Assembly: GCA_009781325.1 (NCBI GenBank)
Contig: WQYJ01000152.1
Span: forward strand, 1-5,306
Origin: Propionibacteriaceae bacterium
GTDB lineage: Bacteria > Actinomycetota > Actinomycetes > Propionibacteriales > Propionibacteriaceae
Direction of reading: 5' to 3'
DNA: 5,306 nt
In this document: one piece after another, positions 1 through 5,193 of the stretch
Layout of the letters: every line of letters begins with the position of its first letter
How positions within the stretch are numbered: the stretch's first letter is position 1
Notes under the pieces: model-generated
Told to the model about the DNA's origin: nothing
Seen by the model: only the letters and a program-made list of their open reading frames with translations
The model's database searches: none
Made by a program: the position numbers and the translations under genes

Positions 1-192
1 AGCCCACGGATTCGGCTGTGTTGGGTACGCACCCTGTTGCCAGGGCACCTGAGATTGGAGGGGCTGCTGCCATCCTGGCTGGGCTCCTTGCCACTGCGGA
101 GACCCGCCGTATCCGGGGTATTGCTGCGGATTCGGTCCCCAGGCCCCGGCTTGGCTCATGGGATCCGGATACACAGGTTGATTTGGAATCAT
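1..192 (-). CDS. Third tandem metallopeptidase paralogue, N-terminal 64 codons only (runs off left edge)
   Basis: Reading the minus strand from ATG at 192-190 gives 64 open codons to the window edge. The product begins MIPNQPVYPDPMSQAGAWG and contains PQWQGAQPGWQQP, then more Gln/Pro/Trp-rich sequence. This matches the N-terminal tails of the two neighbouring metallopeptidase genes (MSQ-x-G-x-WG, then PQW-x5-PGWQQP), so I infer another membrane-anchored YpfJ-like zinc peptidase whose helix, stalk and catalytic domain lie beyond position 1. ATG 192 is chosen because a purine-rich SD-like stretch (AGGAAAGGGG) lies just upstream. An internal ATG at 159-157 starts exactly at the conserved MSQ and is the alternative. 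It follows the upstream paralogue's stop by 48 bases with no clear terminator, so co-transcription is likely. The tail is probably disordered and cytoplasmic. Paralogy is well supported; catalytic function is not visible here. Confidence 0.82.
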   Translation of the reverse strand, partial: MIPNQPVYPDPMSQAGAWGPNPQQYPGYGGSPQWQGAQPGWQQPLQSQVPWQQGAYPTQPNPWA

Positions 193-197
193 GACGA

Positions 198-209
198 CCC
201 CTTTCCTTC
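198..209 (-). promoter_or_regulatory. Ribosome binding site of the left-edge paralogue
   Basis: On the minus strand the sequence GAAGGAAAGGGG lies 5 bases before ATG 192. It is the clearest SD-like stretch in front of any of the three paralogues and favours ATG 192 over the internal ATG at 159. An ACCCC (minus strand, 222-218) upstream could pair with GGGGT (201-197) and partly hide it. Confidence 0.5.
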
Positions 210-240
210 AGCTTGAGGGGGTAAGCAAATGACCGACAAG

Positions 241-1686
241 TCAGCCGACTATTTCTGGCGGAGCATTATAAGTGTTGCAGTCACCGACGTGGGTGGTTGC
301 AAGTCCGCGACCCGACCACCAGGAACGGTTCACACCTGCACCGTGGTCATCCATGTAGAGGAAGTCACTTCCGAGGTGTTCAAAGTAACTCCTAATGTTT
401 GACACATCTCCTTCGGTGATACCGACAGATGTCGAAATGGAGTTCATAAAGACTCCTGCCAAACAATCCGCCTGCAATTCCATGCGTCGGTTGAGCTCCC
501 AGGCATCTTCTTCAGTGACCTGGATGTATTCCAGGGTGTTAATCGAACTGAGAATCTGGGTTCTGAACTGGATGGCATGACCAAATTCGTGAGCCATGAT
601 GGCTTCGCCCAGGAATCTCTGAGTCCGCCAGCTATCGGGGTAAAGTTCTACCAGATTCTGAGCAAAGTAAATCTGTTGATCAGCCAAGCAATAGAAGGCA
701 TTGTGATCCCAGGACTGGCCGCATGCAGTGATGATGGTGTCGGAATAAACCGTCACTGAAGGGCGTGGCATATAGAAACCAGAATCCTCAACGGGACCAT
801 ACCAGGAGTCCATCAAACACAGAACGAAATCATTCATGTGCTTGGTGATTTGTGCAACGGTGGCACGGGTTAAATCAATGTCTTTGAGTTTGCAGGTAAC
901 TGGAAGCAGATCTTGATCATACAATTTGGAGAAGTAAAGAACGTCAGTCATTTCATCCCACGACTCAGGGAAGCCAGGATCACCGGGGTTCCGATCAGGG
1001 GGCTTCGGTGTATAGCGACCGCCGCCTGGAGGCGAAGTTGTCGTAGGCGGCTTCGTTGTCGGGCTCGTTGTGGTGGGCTTTTGAGTCGGCTTGGCTGTGA
1101 CGGTGGGTGTCGGTGTTGGAGTGGGTTTGGCAGTCGGTGTCGACACCTGTGTGGGTGTTGGAGTGGGTCTGGGTGTCACAGTGGGGGCCGCGGTAGCCGT
1201 GGGTCTTGTCACAGTAGGCGTTGGGATAGCAGTGGGCTTAGGTGTCTGAGCTGTTGTCGTTGCGCTGGGTGTAGGCGTGGGCTTGGGTGTTGGAGTTGCC
1301 GAGGGTGTCGGTGTGGACTTCGGCGTGGGTGTTGCAGTGGGTTTGGGTGTTACCGTCGCCGCAGGAGTAGGCGTGGGCGTGGGCTTCGGTGTCACTGTTG
1401 GTTGTGCGCTCGAGGTTGCCGTAGTCATGACTGTGGCTTCTGCTGTCACTGTGGGCTCATAGGTGGGTTCTGAGCTAGCCGTAGGTTCAGAGGTAGCTGT
1501 CGGTGTGGAAGTTGGCGTGGGTTCAGCAGTTGGTGTCGCCGTTGGAGTGGGCGTAGTCCGCGGAGGTCGGGTTGCTGGTGGAGTCGACGTTGGCGCCGGT
1601 GTAGGTGTCTCGCTAACCGCTGGTTCACCGGAGACGAGTGCCAAGGTCACCGGAATGGCAATGAGGAAGAGTCCGACAATCATCAA
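241..1686 (-). CDS. Neutral zinc metallopeptidase (YpfJ/COG2321-like), longest uninterrupted reading frame of the split gene
   Basis: This is the 481-residue part downstream of the in-frame TGA, starting at TTG 1686 or ATG 1683. Residues 3-19 are the hydrophobic anchor; about 25-220 are a Pro/Thr stalk with many TPTP and KPTPTP units; about 235-475 are the peptidase domain. Motifs: ACG (321-323), FYCLADQQIY (331-340), HEFGH (366-370, zinc ligands plus catalytic Glu), ELQADC (403-408, probable third ligand region) and DDHGAGVNR (446-454). These fit the Zn_peptidase family, predicted to hydrolyse peptides; the substrate is unknown. Cysteines at 265, 290, 322, 333, 408 and 470 suit an oxidising extracellular site. 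Translation from 1686 looks doubtful: I see no SD close upstream, and the start removes the KKKR stretch that would set membrane orientation, leaving a helix without a basic N-region. An automated annotation would probably still report this frame as the gene. Confidence 0.7.
   Translation of the reverse strand: MMIVGLFLIAIPVTLALVSGEPAVSETPTPAPTSTPPATRPPRTTPTPTATPTAEPTPTSTPTATSEPTASSEPTYEPTVTAEATVMTTATSSAQPTVTPKPTPTPTPAATVTPKPTATPTPKSTPTPSATPTPKPTPTPSATTTAQTPKPTAIPTPTVTRPTATAAPTVTPRPTPTPTQVSTPTAKPTPTPTPTVTAKPTQKPTTTSPTTKPPTTTSPPGGGRYTPKPPDRNPGDPGFPESWDEMTDVLYFSKLYDQDLLPVTCKLKDIDLTRATVAQITKHMNDFVLCLMDSWYGPVEDSGFYMPRPSVTVYSDTIITACGQSWDHNAFYCLADQQIYFAQNLVELYPDSWRTQRFLGEAIMAHEFGHAIQFRTQILSSINTLEYIQVTEEDAWELNRRMELQADCLAGVFMNSISTSVGITEGDVSNIRSYFEHLGSDFLYMDDHGAGVNRSWWSGRGLATTHVGDCNTYNAPPEIVG
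1030..1612 (-). repeat. Low-complexity Pro/Thr stalk-coding repeat
   Basis: About 195 codons are almost entirely Pro, Thr, Ala, Ser and Lys in irregular TPTPT, KPTPTP and TATPT units. The plus strand is strongly G/T-rich and the minus strand C/A-rich. Imperfect units recur; for example, GGTGTTGGAGTGGGT occurs at 1112-1126 and again at 1154-1168. The protein segment should be an extended, protease-exposed stalk that lifts the catalytic domain off the membrane and through the cell wall. In the upstream paralogue the same position holds only about 30 residues, so this tract probably grew by slippage or unequal exchange. Confidence 0.85.
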
Positions 1687-1800
1687 AAGAGGAAGGATAT
1701 TCGGTCTCTTCTTCTTTCGTGCCTGCGGAGGTGAATACTCCGGTTGAGGTGACCAAGCACGAGTCTCGGGCTCCGGTTGGCTGGAATCCCCGCCTTCTAT

Positions 1801-1974
1801 TCAAGAATCACTCGCGTCCCAAGGGAAGCCGACGGGAGGTTGGGTTTCTTGCTGCCCGGGTTCGTTGGCTTGAATAGGTTGTTGCCAACCTGGGCGGATT
1901 TGCCGCCATTGCGGTGCCTCATTGAAGGGGGAGGCTGGTTGTTGATTATTTCCCCAGGGTCCACTTTGACTCAT
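1801..1974 (-). CDS. N-terminal fragment of the split metallopeptidase (57 residues)
   Basis: This is the short product the cell would make if the TGA at 1803-1801 is obeyed: a Gln/Pro/Trp-rich cytoplasmic tail with no membrane helix. It keeps the family signature (MSQSGPWG near the start, PQWRQIRPGWQQP at residues 21-33), which proves that the region belongs to the downstream metallopeptidase frame. It has the AGGAG at 1990-1986 as a possible SD. I treat it as the 5' piece of the pseudogene rather than an independent gene; a separate function for such a peptide is conceivable but unsupported. Confidence 0.5.
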   Translation of the reverse strand: MSQSGPWGNNQQPASPFNEAPQWRQIRPGWQQPIQANEPGQQETQPPVGFPWDASDS

Positions 1975-1985
1975 GGATACACGTA

Positions 1986-1991
1986 CTCCTC
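1986..1991 (-). promoter_or_regulatory. Possible SD of the split paralogue
   Basis: The minus strand reads GAGGAG 11 bases before ATG 1974. The spacing is long for an SD but this is the only candidate, and the ATG is fixed by the MSQ start that all three paralogues share. Confidence 0.4.
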
Positions 1992-2021
1992 ATCTTGCGC
2001 GACAGTGATTAAGAGTGTCAA
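1992..2021 (-). promoter_or_regulatory. Weak candidate promoter for the split paralogue
   Basis: On the minus strand TTGACA (2021-2016) matches the -35 consensus in full. The best -10 at 18 bases spacing is CAAGAT (1997-1992), only 3 of 6 matches. A start site from this pair would fall on or next to the AGGAG, which argues against it. I list it because the -35 match is perfect and lies immediately after the hairpin. Confidence 0.2.
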
Positions 2022-2048
2022 CGCCCTAGTTTTTTAAGGACTAGGGCG
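2022..2048. terminator. Hairpin between the first and second paralogue, possible terminator or attenuator
   Basis: CGCCCTAGT (2022-2030) pairs perfectly with ACTAGGGCG (2040-2048) around a 9-base A/T-rich loop. It sits 25 bases after the stop of the upstream metallopeptidase. No U-run follows the stem on the minus strand, so it may be a U-less terminator, a partial terminator or an mRNA-stabilising stem rather than a strong stop. The minus-strand sequence continues directly into TTGACA, a perfect -35 hexamer. Confidence 0.5.
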
Positions 2049-2073
2049 CGTACATGTTAGTAAGAACCAAGAC

Positions 2074-3357
2074 TTAGCCGACGGTGTCGTCAGAGACAGC
2101 GAATGTATTGCAGACACCGACCTTGGAGTTGGATATACCTTGACCTGCCCAATAGGAACGGTTCACTCCTGCTCCATGGTCGTTTGCACGGAGAGTGTCG
2201 CTTCCTAAGAATTCAAAGAAGCCCCTGATATTCGATACATCAGTGGAGGTGATGCCGGCTGAGTCTGTGATGGAGTTGAAGAAGACTCCAGCAAAGCAGT
2301 CAGCTTGCAACTCGACCCAGCGGCCGATTACGTCCACTTGTTCATCGGTTTCTTGGATATACTCAAGGGCCCAGGAAGAAACAAGAATCATTGACCTGAA
2401 CTGCACAGCATGCCCAAACTCGTGGGCTACGACAGCCTCCGCAAGAAACTTCTGTTTCTGCATACTTGATGGGAAGACATTGATCAGATTCTGTGCGTAA
2501 TAAATCTGCTGATCGGCTCCGCAGTAAATGGCATTCTCCATTGGAACTTCACCGCATGCAGTCGTAATGGCAGTGGTATAAACCGTGATGGAAGGACGTG
2601 GCATGTAGTAGCCAGCATCCTCAACTGGACCATACCATGACTTCATCAAACACACGACGAACTCATTCATATGCGCTTCAATCTGTGACACTGAAGCGTT
2701 GGCGAGATCAATATTATTTACCGTGCAGTTAGTTGCCTGAAGATTCTGGCTGTAGAGCGAATTCCTCAAAACAATATCAGCAACTTCTTCCCAAGACTCA
2801 GGCTCACCAGGGTCTCCAGGATTCAAATCCGGAGGTCCTTCTTGGTAGCGGTCTCCGCCCGGAGGAGCGTTTGTGTTAGTGGGATCAGTAGTCGGACCTG
2901 TTGTTTGTGTGGGTCTGGGAGTAGGTGGGTTGTCGAGGATTTCCTCATCAGAGATGAGTGCCAAGATGACAGGTATCCCAATGACAAAGATGCCGACGAT
3001 CAGGAGAATCGGGAGAATCTTCGTCTTTTTCTTCGGTGCCGCTGGTACGCCGTAGCCTGGCTGCGGCGCCCAAGCATTGGGCTGGTATTGGGGCTGACCC
3101 GCGTAGGCTGTTGGGGCCATAGCCACGGGTTGGGCTGGGTAAGACTGGGGAGTCCCAGCGTACTGTGGCGCTGCCGGTTGGCCATAGGCCTGTTGCGGCG
3201 CTTGCTGCCAGGGTGCACTGCCTTGGGCGGGCTGCTGCCAGCCGGGGCGAGCCTGCTGCCACTGAGGTGTCCCAGGGTAAGCAGGTGTTTGCTGTGGGAA
3301 TTGGGGCTGCTGATTCGTTCCCCAGGGTCCAGTTTGACTCATAATATAAGGATACAT
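2074..3357 (-). CDS. Membrane-anchored neutral zinc metallopeptidase (YpfJ/COG2321-like), intact copy
   Basis: A 427-residue predicted peptidase. Residues 1-108 are a disordered Gln/Pro/Trp/Ala-rich tail (PQWQQARPGWQQP at 31-43). KKKTK (109-113) and a helix (about 114-135) give a type II topology, with the rest outside the cell. Residues 143-170 are a short Pro/Thr stalk and 185-420 the Zn_peptidase domain. Visible motifs are TACGE (266-270), IYCGADQQIYY (277-287), HEFGH (312-316; His ligands and catalytic Glu), ELQADC (349-354; probable third zinc ligand) and HGAGVNR with CNTF at the end. Cysteines 211, 236, 268, 279, 354 and 416 all recur in the next paralogue, suggesting disulfides. The family is predicted to cleave peptides; no substrate is known to me. 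ATG 3357 has no SD; an internal ATG at 3342 begins at the conserved MSQ and is equally possible. It is the first gene of the minus-strand cluster and the only complete, unbroken copy. Confidence 0.9.
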   Translation of the reverse strand: MYPYIMSQTGPWGTNQQPQFPQQTPAYPGTPQWQQARPGWQQPAQGSAPWQQAPQQAYGQPAAPQYAGTPQSYPAQPVAMAPTAYAGQPQYQPNAWAPQPGYGVPAAPKKKTKILPILLIVGIFVIGIPVILALISDEEILDNPPTPRPTQTTGPTTDPTNTNAPPGGDRYQEGPPDLNPGDPGEPESWEEVADIVLRNSLYSQNLQATNCTVNNIDLANASVSQIEAHMNEFVVCLMKSWYGPVEDAGYYMPRPSITVYTTAITTACGEVPMENAIYCGADQQIYYAQNLINVFPSSMQKQKFLAEAVVAHEFGHAVQFRSMILVSSWALEYIQETDEQVDVIGRWVELQADCFAGVFFNSITDSAGITSTDVSNIRGFFEFLGSDTLRANDHGAGVNRSYWAGQGISNSKVGVCNTFAVSDDTVG

Positions 3358-3473
3358 CGTAGTAGAGGATCAATTTAACCATCTCGGTGAGGGCGCATTA
3401 TGCGGAATCGCACGTTTTCAGTAATCGGAGGCGCTATCATGGGATCCTATACACCGGCATATACCACGTACTT
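3358..3473. promoter_or_regulatory. Divergent control region between the peptidase cluster and the DUF2207 gene
   Basis: Both transcription units start from this 116-base gap. Its centre carries an 11-bp palindrome, CGCAT-T-ATGCG (3394-3404). For the plus strand a weak pair is TTTAAC (3374-3379) with CATTAT (3396-3401), spacing 16. For the minus strand TTAAAT (3379-3374) sits 15 bases before ATG 3357. If that is a -10, the transcript would have a leader of under 10 bases, consistent with the missing SD there. None of these is a strong consensus match; the region's promoter role is inferred from the gene layout. Confidence 0.4.
3427..3431 (+). promoter_or_regulatory. SD of the 12-codon leader ORF
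   Basis: GGAGG lies 7 bases before ATG 3439, ideal spacing. It is the best SD on this side of the gap, but it serves a short frame that is different from that of the DUF2207 protein. Confidence 0.5.
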
Positions 3474-3477
3474 ATGA
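3439..3477 (+). CDS. Candidate 12-residue leader peptide, coupled to the DUF2207 gene
   Basis: ATG 3439 opens a frame encoding MGSYTPAYTTYL and ends at TGA 3475-3477. It has GGAGG at optimal spacing. Its stop overlaps ATG 3474 of the large downstream frame as ATGA, the classic arrangement for translational coupling. The DUF2207 start has no SD of its own at that point, so ribosomes ending on the leader could reinitiate there. The peptide has three Tyr and three Thr in 12 residues; a sensing role (attenuation) is possible, but I see no paired antiterminator and terminator stems behind it. It is too short for gene finders. The arrangement could also be chance, with the real start at ATG 3489. 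Confidence 0.4.
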   Translation: MGSYTPAYTTYL

Positions 3478-5147
3478 AAGTAGGCGCCATGTCACGAGTG
3501 CTTCGTGCGGCACTGGCCTTCACCGCCAGTATTGCCATTGCAGTTAGCTGGGCAGTCCCGGCTCAAGCAGCTACAGCAGAAACCGCCTCAATAGAGGCTA
3601 AATTAAACACCGACGGTATTCTCACAGTTGCTGTGACAATCAACCTTTCAGATTCCACTGGGGTTTCGACTCTGTCGCAGGAGATCCCGACATTTATGGA
3701 CCGCGATGGAATGCGATATTCCTTCGCTGTTTCTGACATAACACTCACCGTTGATGGAGATGCGGTGACACCAACACAAACGACGAAGACAGGTGCAATC
3801 GTCGTCTCCTATCCCACAGAATCAGCCTCTGAGTTTGTCCTGACCTATTCGGTTAAAGGTGCTTCCACGACGCTGGTTGACGGTCGTGTGGACTTCACAT
3901 GGCTTCTTCTCAGCGGGCTCAACATTGATGTTGAGCGGGTCACTGGTACGGTTGCGGTTCCCGCAGGAGCGGTGAACTACGACTGCCAGGCAGGCACCGT
4001 GGGTGCACTGACCACCTGCAGCACATACTCTGCGGGGACCCATGGCAATCCCGCCATGACACTCACCAAGAATGTTTTGGCTGCCGGTCAGGTTGTCCAG
4101 GCAGAGGTTATCTTCGCTGATGGCGTTGTGACCGTCACTGAAGATGCTGCAGTCATCTGGACCTTGGGCCGCGCGCTCACCCCTGGATTGGCACAGCTTG
4201 GAGTCATGGCTCTTGTTCTTATCGCAGGCGGTTTGGGCTTGTTCGGCCTGTGGAGAAGAGTACGCACCGCTGGTTATACCGGCGAGCCGAAGCCAGTAGC
4301 TTCATTCACCAAGGATGCCGAAGGCAACTTGAAGTTCGAATGTGACGCAAACTCCCGGCCTGGCATGGTTGGTACCTTGGTCGACTCCAGTGTCGACCCA
4401 GTTGACATCCTCGCGACGATCCTCGATCTGTCCGTGCGCGGGCATCTACTCATCACCGAGCTCGTAACGAGCCGCTATGAAGCGCCAGACTGGAGCTTTA
4501 CCCGTCAACAGGGCCCTGATGATCTCAAGGATTATGAGAAGCTGCTTCTTGATGCACTCACATCGTCCCCTGTGACGGTGAATAATATCGACGAGGCTGT
4601 GGCTCCGGCTGTTACAGCGGTCCAGGATGCTCTCTATCAAGAGGTGCTTGACTCAGGTTGGTTCTCCCGCTTGCCGTTCAAGAGGCCTCCGATGGTGATC
4701 TGGGGCTTTGTTGCTATTGCGCTGGCTACCATTGCCACGCTCGGCATCATGATCGTCTCTACATGGGGCTTGGTCGGTATGGCGCTCATCGCCCTGTCAA
4801 TCGTCTTCCTCTACATCGCCTACCATCAGCCTCCGGTTACCCCACAGGGTGCTGCGATCTATGCTGGCTTCGGGCAACTAGAGAAGGATCTCGACATCCA
4901 CAAGGGTGAGGAAGTTGCCGAAGAAGAGAGAATCAGAACGATCTCCCAGGTTCTGCCCTATGCCATCGTCCTCGGTGGCTGGGATGAATGGGTGGACGAC
5001 ATGGTTCTTGCTGATCCAGACGACGATCCCGATCCCGAGGCGCTGTCGTGGTTCCACGCACCAGATGACTGGCACCTGAAGTATCTTCCAAGCTCCTTGG
5101 ATGCCTTCATCACCGTCGTCACCGGACGTCTCTTCGCCCGCGACTAA
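3474..5147 (+). CDS. DUF2207 domain membrane protein
   Basis: A 557-residue envelope protein of unknown function (start at ATG 3474). Residues 1-32 are a signal peptide: basic N-region, hydrophobic core, AQA cleavage site. Residues 33 to about 235 are a beta-rich outer domain with a cysteine pair at 171 and 182. A helix at about 239-260, followed by WRRVR, returns the chain to the cytoplasm. The segment with DPVDILATILDLSVRG (about 308-323) is typical of DUF2207. Two more helices (about 406-427 and 431-449) and a cytoplasmic part with LPYAIVLGGWDEW (494-506), another family hallmark, complete it. Many family members end in a Gly-rich tail; this one stops without it. The frame is open back to GTG 3387, but that extension precedes the signal peptide and is unlikely. 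ATG 3474 is chosen for the ATGA overlap with the leader ORF; ATG 3489 (MSRVLRAAL, weak GTAGG upstream) is the alternative. It is divergent from the peptidase cluster and monocistronic before a strong terminator. Confidence 0.88.
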   Translation: MKVGAMSRVLRAALAFTASIAIAVSWAVPAQAATAETASIEAKLNTDGILTVAVTINLSDSTGVSTLSQEIPTFMDRDGMRYSFAVSDITLTVDGDAVTPTQTTKTGAIVVSYPTESASEFVLTYSVKGASTTLVDGRVDFTWLLLSGLNIDVERVTGTVAVPAGAVNYDCQAGTVGALTTCSTYSAGTHGNPAMTLTKNVLAAGQVVQAEVIFADGVVTVTEDAAVIWTLGRALTPGLAQLGVMALVLIAGGLGLFGLWRRVRTAGYTGEPKPVASFTKDAEGNLKFECDANSRPGMVGTLVDSSVDPVDILATILDLSVRGHLLITELVTSRYEAPDWSFTRQQGPDDLKDYEKLLLDALTSSPVTVNNIDEAVAPAVTAVQDALYQEVLDSGWFSRLPFKRPPMVIWGFVAIALATIATLGIMIVSTWGLVGMALIALSIVFLYIAYHQPPVTPQGAAIYAGFGQLEKDLDIHKGEEVAEEERIRTISQVLPYAIVLGGWDEWVDDMVLADPDDDPDPEALSWFHAPDDWHLKYLPSSLDAFITVVTGRLFARD

Positions 5148-5160
5148 TACTGAAACTCAA

Positions 5161-5189
5161 GACGCCCCCTTCCAGAAGGGGGCGTCTTT
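5161..5189 (+). terminator. Rho-independent terminator of the DUF2207 gene
   Basis: An 11-bp perfect stem (GACGCCCCCTT at 5161-5171 with AAGGGGGCGTC at 5176-5186) with a 4-base CCAG loop is followed by a short T tract. It lies 13 bases after the TAA stop. The stem is very GC-rich at its base, so a short T tract is sufficient. Confidence 0.9.
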
Positions 5190-5193
5190 GTAC

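Larger units (their letters stand above)
241..1974 (-). pseudogene. Membrane-anchored zinc metallopeptidase with long Pro/Thr stalk, split by an in-frame TGA
   Basis: From ATG 1974 the frame reads MSQSGPWGNNQQPAS..., including PQWRQIRPGWQQP, for 57 codons to a TGA at 1803-1801. The same frame continues without another stop to TGA 243-241. The 38 codons after the TGA still look like this family (RAWSPQPEYS, then KKKR before the helix) and align with NAWAPQPGYG...KKKTK of the upstream paralogue. The gene is therefore a 578-codon frame broken by one substitution, not by an indel. TGA is also its natural terminator, so the standard code applies. Everything downstream is intact: helix, stalk, HEFGH, ELQADC and six cysteines. 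This points to a recent nonsense mutation, strain variation, or a base error. An AGGAG motif lies 11 bases before ATG 1974. If it is a true stop, full-length anchored enzyme is not made except by readthrough or internal restart. Confidence 0.75.

Noticed and set aside
913..1747. Plus-strand frames rich in Gly/Val/Arg/Cys (913-1473, 1277-1462, 1463-1747)
   Set aside because: They are antisense readings of the Pro/Thr stalk repeat; their composition simply mirrors the repeat, and they show no domain or RBS.
1801..1803. Recoding of TGA as an amino acid (alternative code or selenocysteine)
   Set aside because: The same gene ends with TGA, there is no cysteine or redox motif at this point in the paralogues, and the site is in a disordered tail where a Sec would make no sense.
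1971..1982. Three-codon frame GTG TAT CCA TGA overlapping the ATG of the split paralogue
   Set aside because: The AGGAG is only 3 bases from the GTG, too close for initiation, and so short a frame is expected by chance.
1777..2037. Plus-strand 86-residue frame
   Set aside because: It covers the antisense of the split paralogue's conserved N-terminal tail and crosses the intergenic hairpin; it has no recognisable protein features.
2842..3382. Overlapping frames on both strands across the tail of the intact peptidase
   Set aside because: They lie inside the N-terminal Gln/Pro-rich coding region of the minus-strand gene, whose frame is supported by two paralogues.
3387..3473. Upstream extension of the DUF2207 protein from GTG 3387
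   Set aside because: It would place 29 polar residues before a normal signal peptide, has no SD, and overlaps the likely promoter and leader ORF.
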